Part shown: positions 18,501 to 26,805 of the stretch, in pieces
Numbering within the stretch: the first letter of the stretch is position 1
Layout: each line of letters begins with the position of its first letter
NCBI RefSeq assembly: GCF_009831625.1
Contig: NZ_WUUS01000009.1
Coordinates: forward strand, 62,001 to 126,000
Reading direction: 5' to 3'
Source: Halobaculum saliterrae
GTDB taxonomy: Archaea > Halobacteriota > Halobacteria > Halobacteriales > Haloferacaceae
Length of the DNA: 64,000 bases
Program-made: the position numbers and the translations under genes
Notes under the pieces: model-generated
What the model was told of the DNA's origin: nothing
Seen by the model: only the letters and a program-made list of their open reading frames with translations
Databases searched by the model: none

Positions 18501-18810
18501 CTCGACGGACGACGGGACGGACGACGACACCGACACGACCGACACCGCGACGGCGACCGCGACGCCAGCGGAGACGGCGACCGCGACGCCAACGGAGGTG
18601 TCGACTATGACACCGACTGAGACGGGGACGACGACGCGGACTCGGACACCGACCGCGACGGAGCGAACCGACGTCGCAACCGGGTCTCCGACGGGGACGG
18701 CTACCGCCGCGGAGACGTCGACGTCCGGTCCCGGGTTCGGGGCCGCGATCACGGTCTCGACCCTCGTCGGGATCGCGCTCGTCACACGCCGGTACGGACG
18801 CGTCCGATAG
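15565..18810 (+). CDS. Large repeat-built surface glycoprotein with PGF-CTERM anchor
   Basis: 1081 residues. A Sec signal peptide spans about 1-32 (hydrophobic core 'ALLAVLLAVLMVGSTFG'). The body contains roughly five or six tandem beta-sandwich repeats of 80-95 residues resembling CARDB (each with an N-V-T/V-S-x-T start, 'AGETKNLSY'-like middle and 'VNDEPTTTVSV'-like end), spread over about 150-700. Many Asn-x-Ser/Thr sites suggest N-glycosylation. About 970-1050 is a Ser/Thr/Asp-rich, then Thr/Pro-rich stalk. The end 'GPGFGAAITVSTLVG' followed by a helix and Arg cluster is a PGF-CTERM signal, so archaeosortase A would cut it and attach a lipid. It should be a lipid-anchored outer-surface protein, possibly adhesive. 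Monocistronic. Confidence 0.85.
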   Translation: MSHSAGTRALLAVLLAVLMVGSTFGSIPVGAETTDGGTTSVSAAGGAPSIELANATINDSTDSTIQVAYNATGVVETNDTRITVFGPGYSARSNSTATYNVESNVTAAEDVLNVTVPAGTFGGGNVTLAASMVNESTGETEARDTAALSVTSPVDLDGYTVSATTTYPDETETVSTTLNNTADTSETYTLAVYGNSPYPRNSTQVTLTAGESRTIGLNVSFKDTGQYDIRVNDEPTTTVSVEDPVTVTNTTVSETSLHTYQNVTVNATVKNRGSSTENRYISLYDGDRRLDTRSVSLTAGETKNLSYVTYFRYDGDVDLRVGDGNITTVSVATNPVEVRNTSVNATSVSVGDTVRTNVSLENTGSSSTERVTELRSGFRTLATSTATVAGDETATVEFNRTLNVGGAHAISAGAGNHRRVLVNDSDITVDDVSVSATEVYEGDPLAVDVTLSNAGSTDKSFKLSAWSNRSGYRGERTVRVNASETKQVTLDVQFYRTGDHTLTINDQTGTTVTVKQAVSMTNVSLSSREIGVGETATVDITLDNPTSTDREEYVSVWNGTSQSKRVTVAANSQKTVSFSVSYGETGRKSLWVNGQRETLFVMGDTTGTANVSLSRTFTPEMTVNDSSTYFLAEAVNTGDASGIQNVTLNVDGKVVDSYQVYVDPDESSFVFLEHRFTETGNHTVYINGSDSKKFEVEVRGDVVNDSSVTVEHVSGTTPDQLPSVDAEFRGGSISVEFRDPNGGIELDDIGADNSTVFRVSFRVENYTPRVLLSTGRDLTWNTTDVGGNETKVTLEVSPSDLNYKSEFEGNRPNNAAEWESAVKNDSANVELESAVLMAVGNAEGDFFDAQPSDLDGMTLSTNAQLFEMPRYYSGDADTESRLEISLAAPHKTVNGNVHQGYYRTFIPDSLLDAWNVTDPETELQATYSASDVSMSVNEVEGGVYVSLSLHYSSGTVSIAKNVDDSTDSTDSTDSTSGTDSTDDGTDDDTDTTDTATATATPAETATATPTEVSTMTPTETGTTTRTRTPTATERTDVATGSPTGTATAAETSTSGPGFGAAITVSTLVGIALVTRRYGRVR
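18549..18591 (+). repeat. 24-bp tandem repeat in the Thr-rich stalk
   Basis: The 19-bp core 'gacggcgaccgcgacgcca' occurs at 18549-18567 and again at 18573-18591, a 24-bp period encoding Thr-Ala-Thr-Ala-Thr-Pro-Ala/Thr-Glu. Such repeats change copy number easily and set the length of surface-protein stalks. Confidence 0.7.
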
Positions 18811-19205
18811 GGTCCCCTCGCGAAGCGCCGAGGGGGAGGGAACCCCCCGCAGCCACCGACTGACTCCCGCCGCGGCGGAACTGTTTCACAGCAGCCCGCT
18901 ACCTGGAGGCGGAGGTCTTCTCCACATCAGAGACGCCTCGTCCGGCAACGGTCACTGAGGCGGTCGCGGTATCCGGCGAATAACTACCACGTCCGGGGCG
19001 TACGCATGGGGTATTCACCTACCCGGTCGTCGAACGACGCGGACACGGGCAACGCCGGACCACACGACGACGAGCGGTACCCGTACCGCCCGAACGGGAG
19101 CTCGAGGTCCACCGCCCGCGCTTGCCCGTCGCCGTGCTGCGAGTTCACGGGCGGTTCGTTGGACTCGACGGGGGGACCGCAGTCGGTCGGTGGGGTAACG
19201 CGGGG
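18811..19205. other. 395-bp gap before the membrane-protein pair
   Basis: No confident gene. The GC-rich palindrome-like start 'cctcgcgaagcgccgaggg' (18815-18833) follows the surface-protein stop and could fold in RNA. A TATA-like 'gcgaataactacc' at 18976-18988 lies about 25 bp above an ATG at 19006 that opens a 91-codon frame, but that peptide lacks haloarchaeal composition and I do not call it. It may be the promoter and leader for the gene at 19206. Confidence 0.4.
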
Positions 19206-19796
19206 ATGGCCATCACGCACTCGCTGGCGCGAAACGAGACCACGAACGCGGTGGTCAGCTGGGGACTGCTCGCGGTGGTGATCCTCGTCGCCGGGGCGAG
19301 CCTTCTCACGAACGCCACCGCGTGGGGCGTCTTCGCGTTGATCGTCGTCGCCCTCGTTGCACTGCCGCCCGTCCTGACGGGCGACTGGAAGGTGATGATC
19401 CCGTGGCCGCTCGCCGCGTTCGTGACGGTCCCCGTGGCGATGCGGGCGCTGGGGTTCGCTCCGGAGTTGGCGGGGTTTGTCGCCGTCTCCGGACTCGCCC
19501 TCGTGGCGGTCGTCGAGATCAACGCGTTCACCGCCGTCGTGATGAGCCGGCGTGTCGCCGTCGTCCTCGCCGCGTTGACGACGTTGGCGTTCCAGTCGTG
19601 GTGGATCGTCGGCCAGTACTACTCCGACAGGTGGTTCGCGACGGACCTGATCCAGTCGCAGGCCGAACTGCAGTGGGACCTCGTGGCCGTCGCGGCGGTC
19701 GCCCTGGTCATGGGCGGGTTCTTCCTGTGGTACTTCGACCGCGTCGACCACGTCGGCGCCTGGGAACGACCCGTCGTCCCGGAGGAGGACCCGTGA
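19206..19796 (+). CDS. Membrane protein, first of a coupled pair
   Basis: 196 residues from ATG 19206; the frame is open upstream to a TTG but without family-like sequence. About five to six hydrophobic helices, e.g. 'AVVSWGLLAVVILVAGASLL', 'VFALIVVALVALPPVL' and 'VAAVALVMGGFFLWYF', and a short charged C-terminus 'PVVPEEDP'. Its stop overlaps the GTG start of the next gene (GTGA at 19793-19796), so the two are translationally coupled and may form one membrane complex. I do not recognise a characterised family. Confidence 0.75.
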   Translation: MAITHSLARNETTNAVVSWGLLAVVILVAGASLLTNATAWGVFALIVVALVALPPVLTGDWKVMIPWPLAAFVTVPVAMRALGFAPELAGFVAVSGLALVAVVEINAFTAVVMSRRVAVVLAALTTLAFQSWWIVGQYYSDRWFATDLIQSQAELQWDLVAVAAVALVMGGFFLWYFDRVDHVGAWERPVVPEEDP

Positions 19797-20431
19797 CGCT
19801 GCGGGAGAAGATCGGGGTCACGGATCGCCGCGAACGGCTCCTCACACGGCTGCTGCAGGCGGTGTTGGCCGGCATCTGTCTGTACGGGCTCGCGACGTTT
19901 CGGCTCGGGATGGCCGCGAACGGCGGGTTCGGTCTCGCCCTGACGCTGCTGCCGGCAGCCATTCGCAGGGAGTACAGCTACTCGATGAGCCCCGGACTGG
20001 TGCTCTGGATAACCGCCGCGGTCTGGCTCCACAGCGTCGGCTCGCTCGGCCCGTACTCGTGGTTCTCGTGGTACGACAACGTGACACACGTGATGTCCTC
20101 GATCGTCATCGCCGGGGCGGGGTACGCGACGTTCCGCGGGTTCGAACGCCACTCCGACGAGCTCGAGGTCCCGTCCGAGTTCCGTGCGGTGTTCATCGTG
20201 GTGTTCGTCCTCGCGATGTCGGTCGTCTGGGAGCTGATCGAGTTCGCCTCGGGCACCGTTCCGGCGCTCCTCGGCATCGACGCGCCGCTCGTGGTGTACG
20301 GCGTCGAGGACATCGTCTCCGACACGATCTTCAACACGCTCGGCGGGGTCATCGTGGCGGCGGGCGGCTCGGGCTACTTCCGAGGACTGGCAGGGTTCGC
20401 GAGGCGGCGGTTTCGGGAGCAGGACTCCTGA
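19793..20431 (+). CDS. Membrane protein resembling the DUF2238/YjdF group
   Basis: 212 residues from GTG 19793, overlapping the previous stop by four bases. About six membrane helices. The central part 'WYDNVTHVMSSIVIAGAGYA' and 'SVVWELIEFASG' carry conserved Asp, His and Glu within helices, as in the DUF2238 (YjdF-like) family of inner-membrane proteins of unknown function. Coupled to the upstream membrane gene. The C-terminus is short and basic, which predicts a cytoplasmic end. Confidence 0.75.
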   Translation: MTLREKIGVTDRRERLLTRLLQAVLAGICLYGLATFRLGMAANGGFGLALTLLPAAIRREYSYSMSPGLVLWITAAVWLHSVGSLGPYSWFSWYDNVTHVMSSIVIAGAGYATFRGFERHSDELEVPSEFRAVFIVVFVLAMSVVWELIEFASGTVPALLGIDAPLVVYGVEDIVSDTIFNTLGGVIVAAGGSGYFRGLAGFARRRFREQDS

Positions 20432-20558
20432 GAGCGGTGCGATCCCGGAACGGATACGTCGAGGACACGCGCCGCTTTCCGGCCACCGCGGTCGCGTCCA
20501 ACCGATGGACAGCGCGGCCGGTTCGCCATGGATCGAGCGTCGTGGGTCGCCCGCCGAC

Positions 20559-21431
20559 TCACGACTCCGTCCGCCCGAAGGGATCGGCGAGCGGATCGGT
20601 TCCCCGCCAGCCCGGCGCCGCGTCGAAGTCGGCTGTCGCCCCCGCGAGCAGTTCGAGGAACGGGGGGACGGACGCCCGGCCGTCGAGGCGGCAGGCGGCG
20701 ACCGTCTCGAACGTCGTGCCCTCGCGGGCGACGTGCACGCCCGCGCCCTCGGGCTGGATCGCGGCGAAGGCGTCCTCGTCGGTCGCGTCGTCGCCGACGT
20801 ACATCGCCGGCCGGTCGTCCGGGAGGACCGACGCGATCGACCGCATCGCGTCCCCCTTGTCCCACGCGACCGCGGGGCGTATCTCGCGGATACAGTCGCC
20901 CTCCGTCATCCGGACCCCCTCCGTCTCGCCGACCGCCCGTTCGACGGCGTCGACGACGGTCGGAACGGCCTCCCCGGCGACGGTCCGGAAGTGGACGGTC
21001 GCGGTGACGCCCTTGTTCTCGATTCGACACCCCGGAACGTCCGCGAGCCGGTCGGCGAGATCCGCACACAGGCGGTCGATCTCTCCCAGTCGATCGAAGG
21101 CGGCGGGGTGGACGGCCCGCTCGCCTCCGTAGCCGAGTTCGAGCCCGTGGTTGCCCGCGTAGACGACGCCGTCGATCCCGACCCGCTTCTCGAGGTCCGA
21201 GAGCGCCCGCCCGCTCACGACCGCGAGCGCGACGCCGGGCCGCGTCGCCAGCCGCTCCACCGCCGGGCGCGCCGCGGGCGCGAGCGTCGCCGCCTCGGGA
21301 TCGTCGACGATGGGCGCGAGCGTTCCGTCGAAGTCGAGGCCCAACAGCAAGCCCTCGGCGCCCGAGAGCAGGTCACGGACGCCCTCCGGCAGGGAGTCCG
21401 CCGAGGACGGCGGCCGGTCGGAGGCGGTCAT
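20559..21431 (-). CDS. otsB: Trehalose-6-phosphate phosphatase
   Basis: 290 residues, HAD superfamily. Removes phosphate from trehalose-6-phosphate. HAD motif I 'LDFDGTLAP' has nucleophile Asp33 and acid/base Asp35; 'VVSGRAL' is motif II; 'AWDKGDAM' gives the Lys; 'VGDDATDEDAF' (212-222) is the metal-binding motif IV. Its ATG shares one base with the TGA of otsA (21431), so the pair is one operon. Trehalose serves as a compatible solute or stress protectant; some haloarchaea make it alongside salt-in adaptation. Confidence 0.95.
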   Translation of the reverse strand: MTASDRPPSSADSLPEGVRDLLSGAEGLLLGLDFDGTLAPIVDDPEAATLAPAARPAVERLATRPGVALAVVSGRALSDLEKRVGIDGVVYAGNHGLELGYGGERAVHPAAFDRLGEIDRLCADLADRLADVPGCRIENKGVTATVHFRTVAGEAVPTVVDAVERAVGETEGVRMTEGDCIREIRPAVAWDKGDAMRSIASVLPDDRPAMYVGDDATDEDAFAAIQPEGAGVHVAREGTTFETVAACRLDGRASVPPFLELLAGATADFDAAPGWRGTDPLADPFGRTES

Positions 21432-22963
21432 CAGCCCCCGTGACCCTCCTCGCGCAGTCGCGCGACGCTGCCGAGCACGTCCTCGATCCACACCTCGGTG
21501 TCGAACGAGCGGCACGTCTCGACGAGCGCCCCCATGCGCTCGCGGCGCCGCTCCTCCGGCATCGTGAGCGCCGCATGCAGGGCCCCGGCGAACTCGTCGG
21601 TGTCCTGGGGGGTGATCGACACCGCGTCCTCGCCGATCAGGTCGTGTGCGCCCGCCTGCCGGCTCAACACGAGGACCCCGTTGCCGTCGGCCTGGGCGGC
21701 GACGTACTCCTGGGCGACGAGGTTCATCCCGTCTCGGATCGGACTGACGACGCCGACGTCGGCGTTGCGATACAGGGTGTACAGCTCCCGATCGGAGAGG
21801 CGGTCGGTCGTGTACACGATCGGCCGCCAGTCGTCGGTGCGGAACCGCGCGTTGACGCGGTTGACCCCCTCGACGACCGCCGTCTGTAGCTCCCGGTACG
21901 CCGGGATCCGCGAGCGCGACTCGGATCCGATCTGGACGAGGGTGAACGTCCCTCGGCACTCCGGGTGGCGCTCGAGCAGGCGCTCGACGGCGTCGATCCG
22001 CTGGGGGATACCCTTGGTGTAGTCGAGGCGGTCGACCCCGACGCCCACCCGGACGCCCTCGCCGATGCCGTACCGGGAGCGGATGCGACGCCAGCGCTCG
22101 TCCGCGTCGCCGTCGGTCGCGAGCTCGAGGATCCGCTCGGTGTCGACGCCGAGGGGGTACGCCTCGACGGTCGTGACGCCGTCCTCGTGGAACACTCGGC
22201 CGGCGGCGCGGTCGACGACGGCGTCCGGGATCGCCGCCTCGACGCAGTCGAGGAAGTTCTGTCGGTAGCGCTCGGTGTGCACGACGAAGAGGTCGTTCCC
22301 GAGGAGTCCCCGAAGGACCTCCGACCCGTGGGGGCACGCGCGGAACGTGTCCCAGCCCGGCCACGGGATGTGCCAGAAGTGCGTGACGAGGACGTCCTCG
22401 GGGACGCGCGAGCGAAGCATCTGCGGGAGGAGCCCGAAGTGGTAGTCCTGGAGCCACACGACGTCGCCGCGACCCACCCGCTCGCCGACGGCGTCGGCGA
22501 ACCGCTCGTTCACCGCCTCGTAGGCCTCCCAGTACTCGCTCTCGCTGTGGACGCGCGTCAACGCGCCGTGACAGATGGGCCACAGCACGCGGTTGCTGAA
22601 CCCGTAGTAGTAGCCGTCGACCTGGTCCTCGGTGAGCCACACGCGCCGGAGCGGGTAGCCGTCCTCGGCGTCCGGCGGGACCGACACGCGGTCGTGTTCG
22701 TCGACGGCCTCCGCGTCGGCGTCGCCGTCGCCCCACGCGATCCAGCTCCCCTCGATCCGGCGGACGACGGTGTCGAGCCCCGCGGTCAGGCCGCCGGTCG
22801 GCCTGTCGACTTCGATACCGTTGTCGCCCCAGCTGTGCCGGTAGGGCTGCCGGTTCGAGACGACGACCACCTCGACGCCCTCCCCGATCGTTGGCCGTTC
22901 GGTTCCCCCCCGGCGTTGGTCGTGCTCGGCAACCACCTCGCGGCCGCCTTCTGACTCCGCCAT
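21431..22963 (-). CDS. otsA: Trehalose-6-phosphate synthase (GT20)
   Basis: 510 residues. Transfers glucose from a nucleotide sugar to glucose-6-phosphate. GT20 marks: 'VVVSNRQPY', 'RPTGGLTAGLD', 'VVWLQDYHFGLLPQML', 'RLDYTKGIPQRIDAVERLL' and 'VSPIRDGMNLVAQEYVA', which bind substrate and donor. The first 30 residues are an acidic extension. First gene of the otsA-otsB operon; divergent from the receiver/kinase gene at 23364. Confidence 0.95.
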   Translation of the reverse strand: MAESEGGREVVAEHDQRRGGTERPTIGEGVEVVVVSNRQPYRHSWGDNGIEVDRPTGGLTAGLDTVVRRIEGSWIAWGDGDADAEAVDEHDRVSVPPDAEDGYPLRRVWLTEDQVDGYYYGFSNRVLWPICHGALTRVHSESEYWEAYEAVNERFADAVGERVGRGDVVWLQDYHFGLLPQMLRSRVPEDVLVTHFWHIPWPGWDTFRACPHGSEVLRGLLGNDLFVVHTERYRQNFLDCVEAAIPDAVVDRAAGRVFHEDGVTTVEAYPLGVDTERILELATDGDADERWRRIRSRYGIGEGVRVGVGVDRLDYTKGIPQRIDAVERLLERHPECRGTFTLVQIGSESRSRIPAYRELQTAVVEGVNRVNARFRTDDWRPIVYTTDRLSDRELYTLYRNADVGVVSPIRDGMNLVAQEYVAAQADGNGVLVLSRQAGAHDLIGEDAVSITPQDTDEFAGALHAALTMPEERRRERMGALVETCRSFDTEVWIEDVLGSVARLREEGHGG

Positions 22964-23363
22964 GCGGGATCACTGTCGGCTGTCAGTGGTGAGCGTGCGC
23001 CTTTCGCTTGCAGGGGGGTTATCAGTGAACGACGGACTGCGGCGGTGGCGAGATCGTGCGCAGGGACGGAACGTGGCTGGGTGCGACCGCCGCATGGGAC
23101 CGACATAGCTCTCGGAAGCCACATGCCCCTACGGCGTCGACCGACCCCTCGGACGGGCTCAGCGTTGCACCGACGACAGCCGTCGCGCACCGTCCCGAGG
23201 GGAGGGGACCGGACCGTGAGACCGGTGAACCGGTCCGCCGGTCATCGACGAGGGGACACGCCGAACGCCGCGCGTTCGCGCCCGTCGGCCAGCCTCGGCG
23301 GGTCGAGGTCGATCGCGTCGAGGCCTGCAAGGAGTCATATGCGATGCGTGGCAAGGGGACCTC
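22964..23363. other. 400-bp divergent intergenic region between otsA and the kinase gene
   Basis: No gene seen on either strand. It must contain the otsA promoter (minus strand) and the kinase promoter (plus strand). A weak TATA-like 'ctgataacc' (minus strand, near 23020-23028) could serve otsA. Near otsA there is also 'cactg...cagtg' (22971-22988). Confidence 0.5.
23220..23235. promoter_or_regulatory. 16-bp palindrome in the otsA/kinase intergenic region
   Basis: 'gaccggtgaaccggtc' is an exact 7-bp inverted repeat with a 2-bp centre. It lies 128 bp above the kinase start and about 256 bp above otsA. Perfect repeats of this size suit a dimeric regulator, but GC-rich DNA gives such matches by chance more often than AT-rich DNA. 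Confidence 0.3.
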
Positions 23364-25559
23364 ATGGCACCGCCGCCAGGGTCGCCGGCTCTCCACGAAC
23401 GATTGGACACCCTGACCCGACGACGGCCGGCGACGGTACTGCACGTCGACGACGACCGAGAGTTCGCCGACCTCGTCTCGATCTATCTCGAGCGTGAGGC
23501 GGACACCCTGGAGGTGATCACCGAGACGAGCCCTCGATCGGCGCTCGATCGGCTCCAGACCGAGGCCGTCGACTGTATCGTCAGCGACTACGACATGCCT
23601 CAGACGGACGGACTGGAGTTCCTCGAGGCGGTCAGGGAGGAGTTCCCCGATCTCCCGTTCCTCCTGTTCACCGGCAAGGGAAGCGAGGAGATCGCGAGCG
23701 AGGCGATCTCGGCGGGCGTCACGGACTACCTCCAGAAGGAGGGCGGGACGGACCAGTACACCCTGCTCGCGAACCGCGTCGAGAACGCCGTCCAACAGTC
23801 CCGGGCCAACCGGGAGATCCACCGGGGCTTCTCCGCCATCGAGACCGCCCGCGAGGGGATCGCGTTCCTCGACGAGGAGGGAACGATACGCTACGTCAAC
23901 TCCGCCTACACCGACGTGTACGGCTACACCCGCGAGGAGATGATCGGGAAACACTGGGAGATGCTCTACCCCGACGAGGACGTGGAGCAGGTGTACGAGG
24001 AGATCCTCCCCGCCGTGCCGGAGACGGGAACCTGGGACGGGGAGAACGTTCACGTCCGCCGGGACGGCTCACGGATCGTCGTGAGTCACGCGCTCACGTA
24101 CGCCGACGACGGGACGCTGTTGTGTCTCATCCGGGACATCACGGAGGAGCGGGCGACCGAGCGGAGCCTCGAACAGGAGCGGCAGCGGTTCGAGGAGTTC
24201 GTCGACGCCGTCGAGGACTACGCCGTCTTCTCGTTGGACCCCGACGGGTTCGTGACGAGTTGGAACAGGGGAGCCGAACAGCTGACCGGGTACTCGAACG
24301 GGGAGATCCTCGGCGAACACTTCTCGGAGTTCTATCCCGCGGAGCGGGTCGACGCCGGGGATCCCGCGGAGCTGTTGGAGACCGCACTCGCGGAGGGATC
24401 CGTCGAGGACACGGGCTGGCGTGTCCGCCGGGACGGGACCACGTTCCGTGCGACCGCCGTCATCACGGCCGTCTTCGACGACGACGGTCACCATCGGGGG
24501 TTCACCAACGTCACACGGGACACGAGCCGACCGTGGGGGGAGGAACGAACGACCGACGCCCGAGAGGGCTTCCTCGAACGGGCCCTCGACGTGCTCGAGG
24601 ACGTCTTCTACGTGCTCGACAGCGAGGGGGCGTTCGTCCGGGTGACCGACCGCGCGACGGCGGTGACGGGCTACAGCCGCGAGGAACTGCTGGCGATGTC
24701 CCCCACGGACCTGTTCACGCCGGCGGACAGACCGCGGATACGGAAGGACCTGGAGGAGGCGCTCGAGACCGGCTCGACCGTGATCGAGGCGGACCTCCGG
24801 ACGAAGGGCGGACGGACGGTCCCGTTCGAGTTCCGGAAGCGTCGGCTCGTCGACGAGGCCGGCGACGTCTATCTGGTCGGGATCGGGCGCGACATCAGCG
24901 AGCGCAAGCGTCGCGAGCGGCAGTTGGAGCGGCAGTTGGACCAGTTCGAACACTTCGGGAGCGTCCTCGCACACGACGTTCGGACGCCGCTGGACACGGC
25001 CCGGGGGCGCCTGGAGTTGGCACGTGAGACCGACGACGACGTGCATCTCGAGAAGGCCGAGATCGCGCTGGATCGCCTCGACGAACTCGTCGACGACCTG
25101 GCGAACGTGATGCGGGAGGGGGAGCTGGTACGGGAACCGACGGAGGTCGACATGAGCGACAGCCTCCGTTCCGTGTGGGACTCCTTGGAGACGGGCGATG
25201 CGACGCTGACGGTCGAGACCGACGGCCGGATCCGCGCGGACGGGGACGCGTTCGGACGCCTGCTGGAGAACCTCCTCAAGAACGCGGTCGAACACGGCGG
25301 CGACGAGGTGGCCGTGACCGTCGGGTCGCTCCCCGACGGGTTCTACGTCGAGGACGACGGACCGGGGATCCCCGAGGGCGAACGCGATCGCGTGTTCGAG
25401 GCGGGATACTCCACGAAGGGCACCGATGCCGGGTTCGGGATGGCGAGCGTTCGCCAGTTGGTCATCGCTCACGGCTGGGAGATCACCGCGACCGAGGGGC
25501 GGGACGGCGGCGCGCGGTTCGAGATAACCGACGTCGACGTCGTCGGCCGAGACGCCTGA
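23364..25559 (+). CDS. Histidine kinase with N-terminal receiver and PAS domains
   Basis: 731 residues, soluble. Receiver domain (about 24-140) with phospho-acceptor Asp75 in 'CIVSDYDMPQ' and Lys105 in 'LFTGKGSEE'. Three PAS units follow (about 155-270, 275-390, 405-520), the second containing 'GEILGEHFSEFYPAER'. HisKA-type segment with phospho-His537 in 'VLAHDVRTPLD', then the ATPase domain with N-box 'LENLLKNAVEHGG', G1 'VEDDGPGIPEG' and G2 'GFGMASVRQLV'. Haloarchaea have many such soluble hybrid kinases. The receiver at the front means it is itself controlled by another kinase or by autophosphorylation. No partner regulator is adjacent. Divergent from otsA-otsB, so a link to osmotic stress is possible but speculative. 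Confidence 0.9.
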   Translation: MAPPPGSPALHERLDTLTRRRPATVLHVDDDREFADLVSIYLEREADTLEVITETSPRSALDRLQTEAVDCIVSDYDMPQTDGLEFLEAVREEFPDLPFLLFTGKGSEEIASEAISAGVTDYLQKEGGTDQYTLLANRVENAVQQSRANREIHRGFSAIETAREGIAFLDEEGTIRYVNSAYTDVYGYTREEMIGKHWEMLYPDEDVEQVYEEILPAVPETGTWDGENVHVRRDGSRIVVSHALTYADDGTLLCLIRDITEERATERSLEQERQRFEEFVDAVEDYAVFSLDPDGFVTSWNRGAEQLTGYSNGEILGEHFSEFYPAERVDAGDPAELLETALAEGSVEDTGWRVRRDGTTFRATAVITAVFDDDGHHRGFTNVTRDTSRPWGEERTTDAREGFLERALDVLEDVFYVLDSEGAFVRVTDRATAVTGYSREELLAMSPTDLFTPADRPRIRKDLEEALETGSTVIEADLRTKGGRTVPFEFRKRRLVDEAGDVYLVGIGRDISERKRRERQLERQLDQFEHFGSVLAHDVRTPLDTARGRLELARETDDDVHLEKAEIALDRLDELVDDLANVMREGELVREPTEVDMSDSLRSVWDSLETGDATLTVETDGRIRADGDAFGRLLENLLKNAVEHGGDEVAVTVGSLPDGFYVEDDGPGIPEGERDRVFEAGYSTKGTDAGFGMASVRQLVIAHGWEITATEGRDGGARFEITDVDVVGRDA

Positions 25560-25660
25560 CGGGTCGTCCGTGGGGAGGAACCGTTCCGAGGGCGGGGGTG
25601 GAACGGACCGTTCGTTCCGGCGGTCGAGTCACGGCGGACCGCCGTCGCCCCGCGCCCCGT

Positions 25661-26332
25661 TCAGTCCGCGGCGGTCAGTCGCTCCACGAGTTCGTGCAGC
25701 GAACCGACGTCGTACTCGGGCGTCGGCTCGGGGTCGGTGTCGGCGTTGAACTCCCGTCGGACGAGCGCGGCGTCGATGCCGGCGTTGTGGGCGGCGGCGA
25801 CGTCGGAGGAGCGGTCGCCGACGTAGACGGCGCGGTCGGCCGTGAGGTCGCTCAGAGCGCGTTCCATGTATCCCGTCGCCGGCTTCTCGGCCCCGACGTC
25901 CCCGATCCCCGGTCGAAGGCCGTACCAGGTGTCGAACCGATCGCGGAGCTCGAACCGATCGAGAACCGTCTCGACGGCCGTGTGCTGGTTGTTGCTCACG
26001 ATCCCGCGGGCACCCGGGAGCTCGAGGGGCGCCGTCGCGTCGTCGTAGAGGGACTTCTCCCCGTCCTCGATCGCGGCAACCTGGTTCTCGGTGACGAGTT
26101 CGTTGCGGCGGCGCCACAGGTCCTCGAAGGCGACGCCGTGCGTCGACTCGAAGTGCTCGCTGGCCGTATCGAGGCCGCCCTCCAGCGTTCGGACGACGCG
26201 GAACTCTCGGGCGGTCGGGTCGTCGATACCAGCCTCCGCCAACGTCCGCTCGGCGGCGTCGTCGAACACCCACGATGGCGACCGCTCGATCAGCACCCCG
26301 TCCATGTCGAACACGACGGCGTCGTAGTCCAT
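25661..26332 (-). CDS. HAD-family phosphatase (phosphoglycolate phosphatase-like)
   Basis: 223 residues from ATG 26332. HAD motif I 'VVFDMDGVLIERS' with Asp9 and Asp11; motif II in 'GIVSNNQHTAVE'; Lys in 'GAEKPATGYMERAL'; motif IV 'VYVGDRSSDVAAA'. A cap domain of about 90 residues lies between motifs I and II, as in class I HAD phosphatases. Substrate not predictable. The frame extends upstream to 26494 but that part reads as Arg-rich non-coding sequence. Confidence 0.85.
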   Translation of the reverse strand: MDYDAVVFDMDGVLIERSPSWVFDDAAERTLAEAGIDDPTAREFRVVRTLEGGLDTASEHFESTHGVAFEDLWRRRNELVTENQVAAIEDGEKSLYDDATAPLELPGARGIVSNNQHTAVETVLDRFELRDRFDTWYGLRPGIGDVGAEKPATGYMERALSDLTADRAVYVGDRSSDVAAAHNAGIDAALVRREFNADTDPEPTPEYDVGSLHELVERLTAAD

Positions 26333-26805
26333 GCGGTCACCAGCGGTGCCGACCGCATCAGACTGGCGGCTTCGGCCGCCCGTGAGACTGGGCCCGTCTG
26401 TCGAACGGGTCCGCGGACGACCACGGGGCCGTGCCTCCGTTTCACAGCCACTCCGCACCGCTCGCGTACGAGGTCTCGTGGGGGCGTCCTCCACGCGAAC
26501 CGACTCGACGACGACCGGAGGCCGTCGAGCGTCTCCTGATCACACACCCGCTCGACCGACGGCGGCACCCTTCGCCGGGAGACCCGGGGATCGATCGGTT
26601 CGAGTTCGTCCGAGCGGTCGGGGATTCCAGTCCGGTCCGGACCTCGTGCTCGTTCGCGAGTGCACGATACGCCCGTCCCGAGCGGATCGGCGGTCGTGTC
26701 CCGACGGGGGCTGGTACGGGGGAGCGGACGGGGAGGGGTACGGGGGAGCGCTGGGAACGGCACAAGACCCATACAGCGCCGACCGTACCCTCGGACGAAC
26801 GCACC
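26333..26805. other. 473-bp gap between divergent HAD and glycosyltransferase genes
   Basis: No gene recognised in any frame; open frames here give Arg/Pro/Ser-rich peptides without haloarchaeal character. No clear TATA element was found near ATG 26806. The gap must hold two divergent promoters. Confidence 0.45.

Noticed and set aside
19006-19281. 91-codon ORF with a TATA-like element at the right distance
   Set aside because: Peptide is Ser/Arg/Thr-rich with no acidic bias, and overlaps the better-supported membrane gene starting at 19206.
22971-22988. 'cactg...cagtg' near the otsA start as an operator
   Set aside because: Only five paired bases in GC-rich DNA with an 8-bp spacer; too weak to call.
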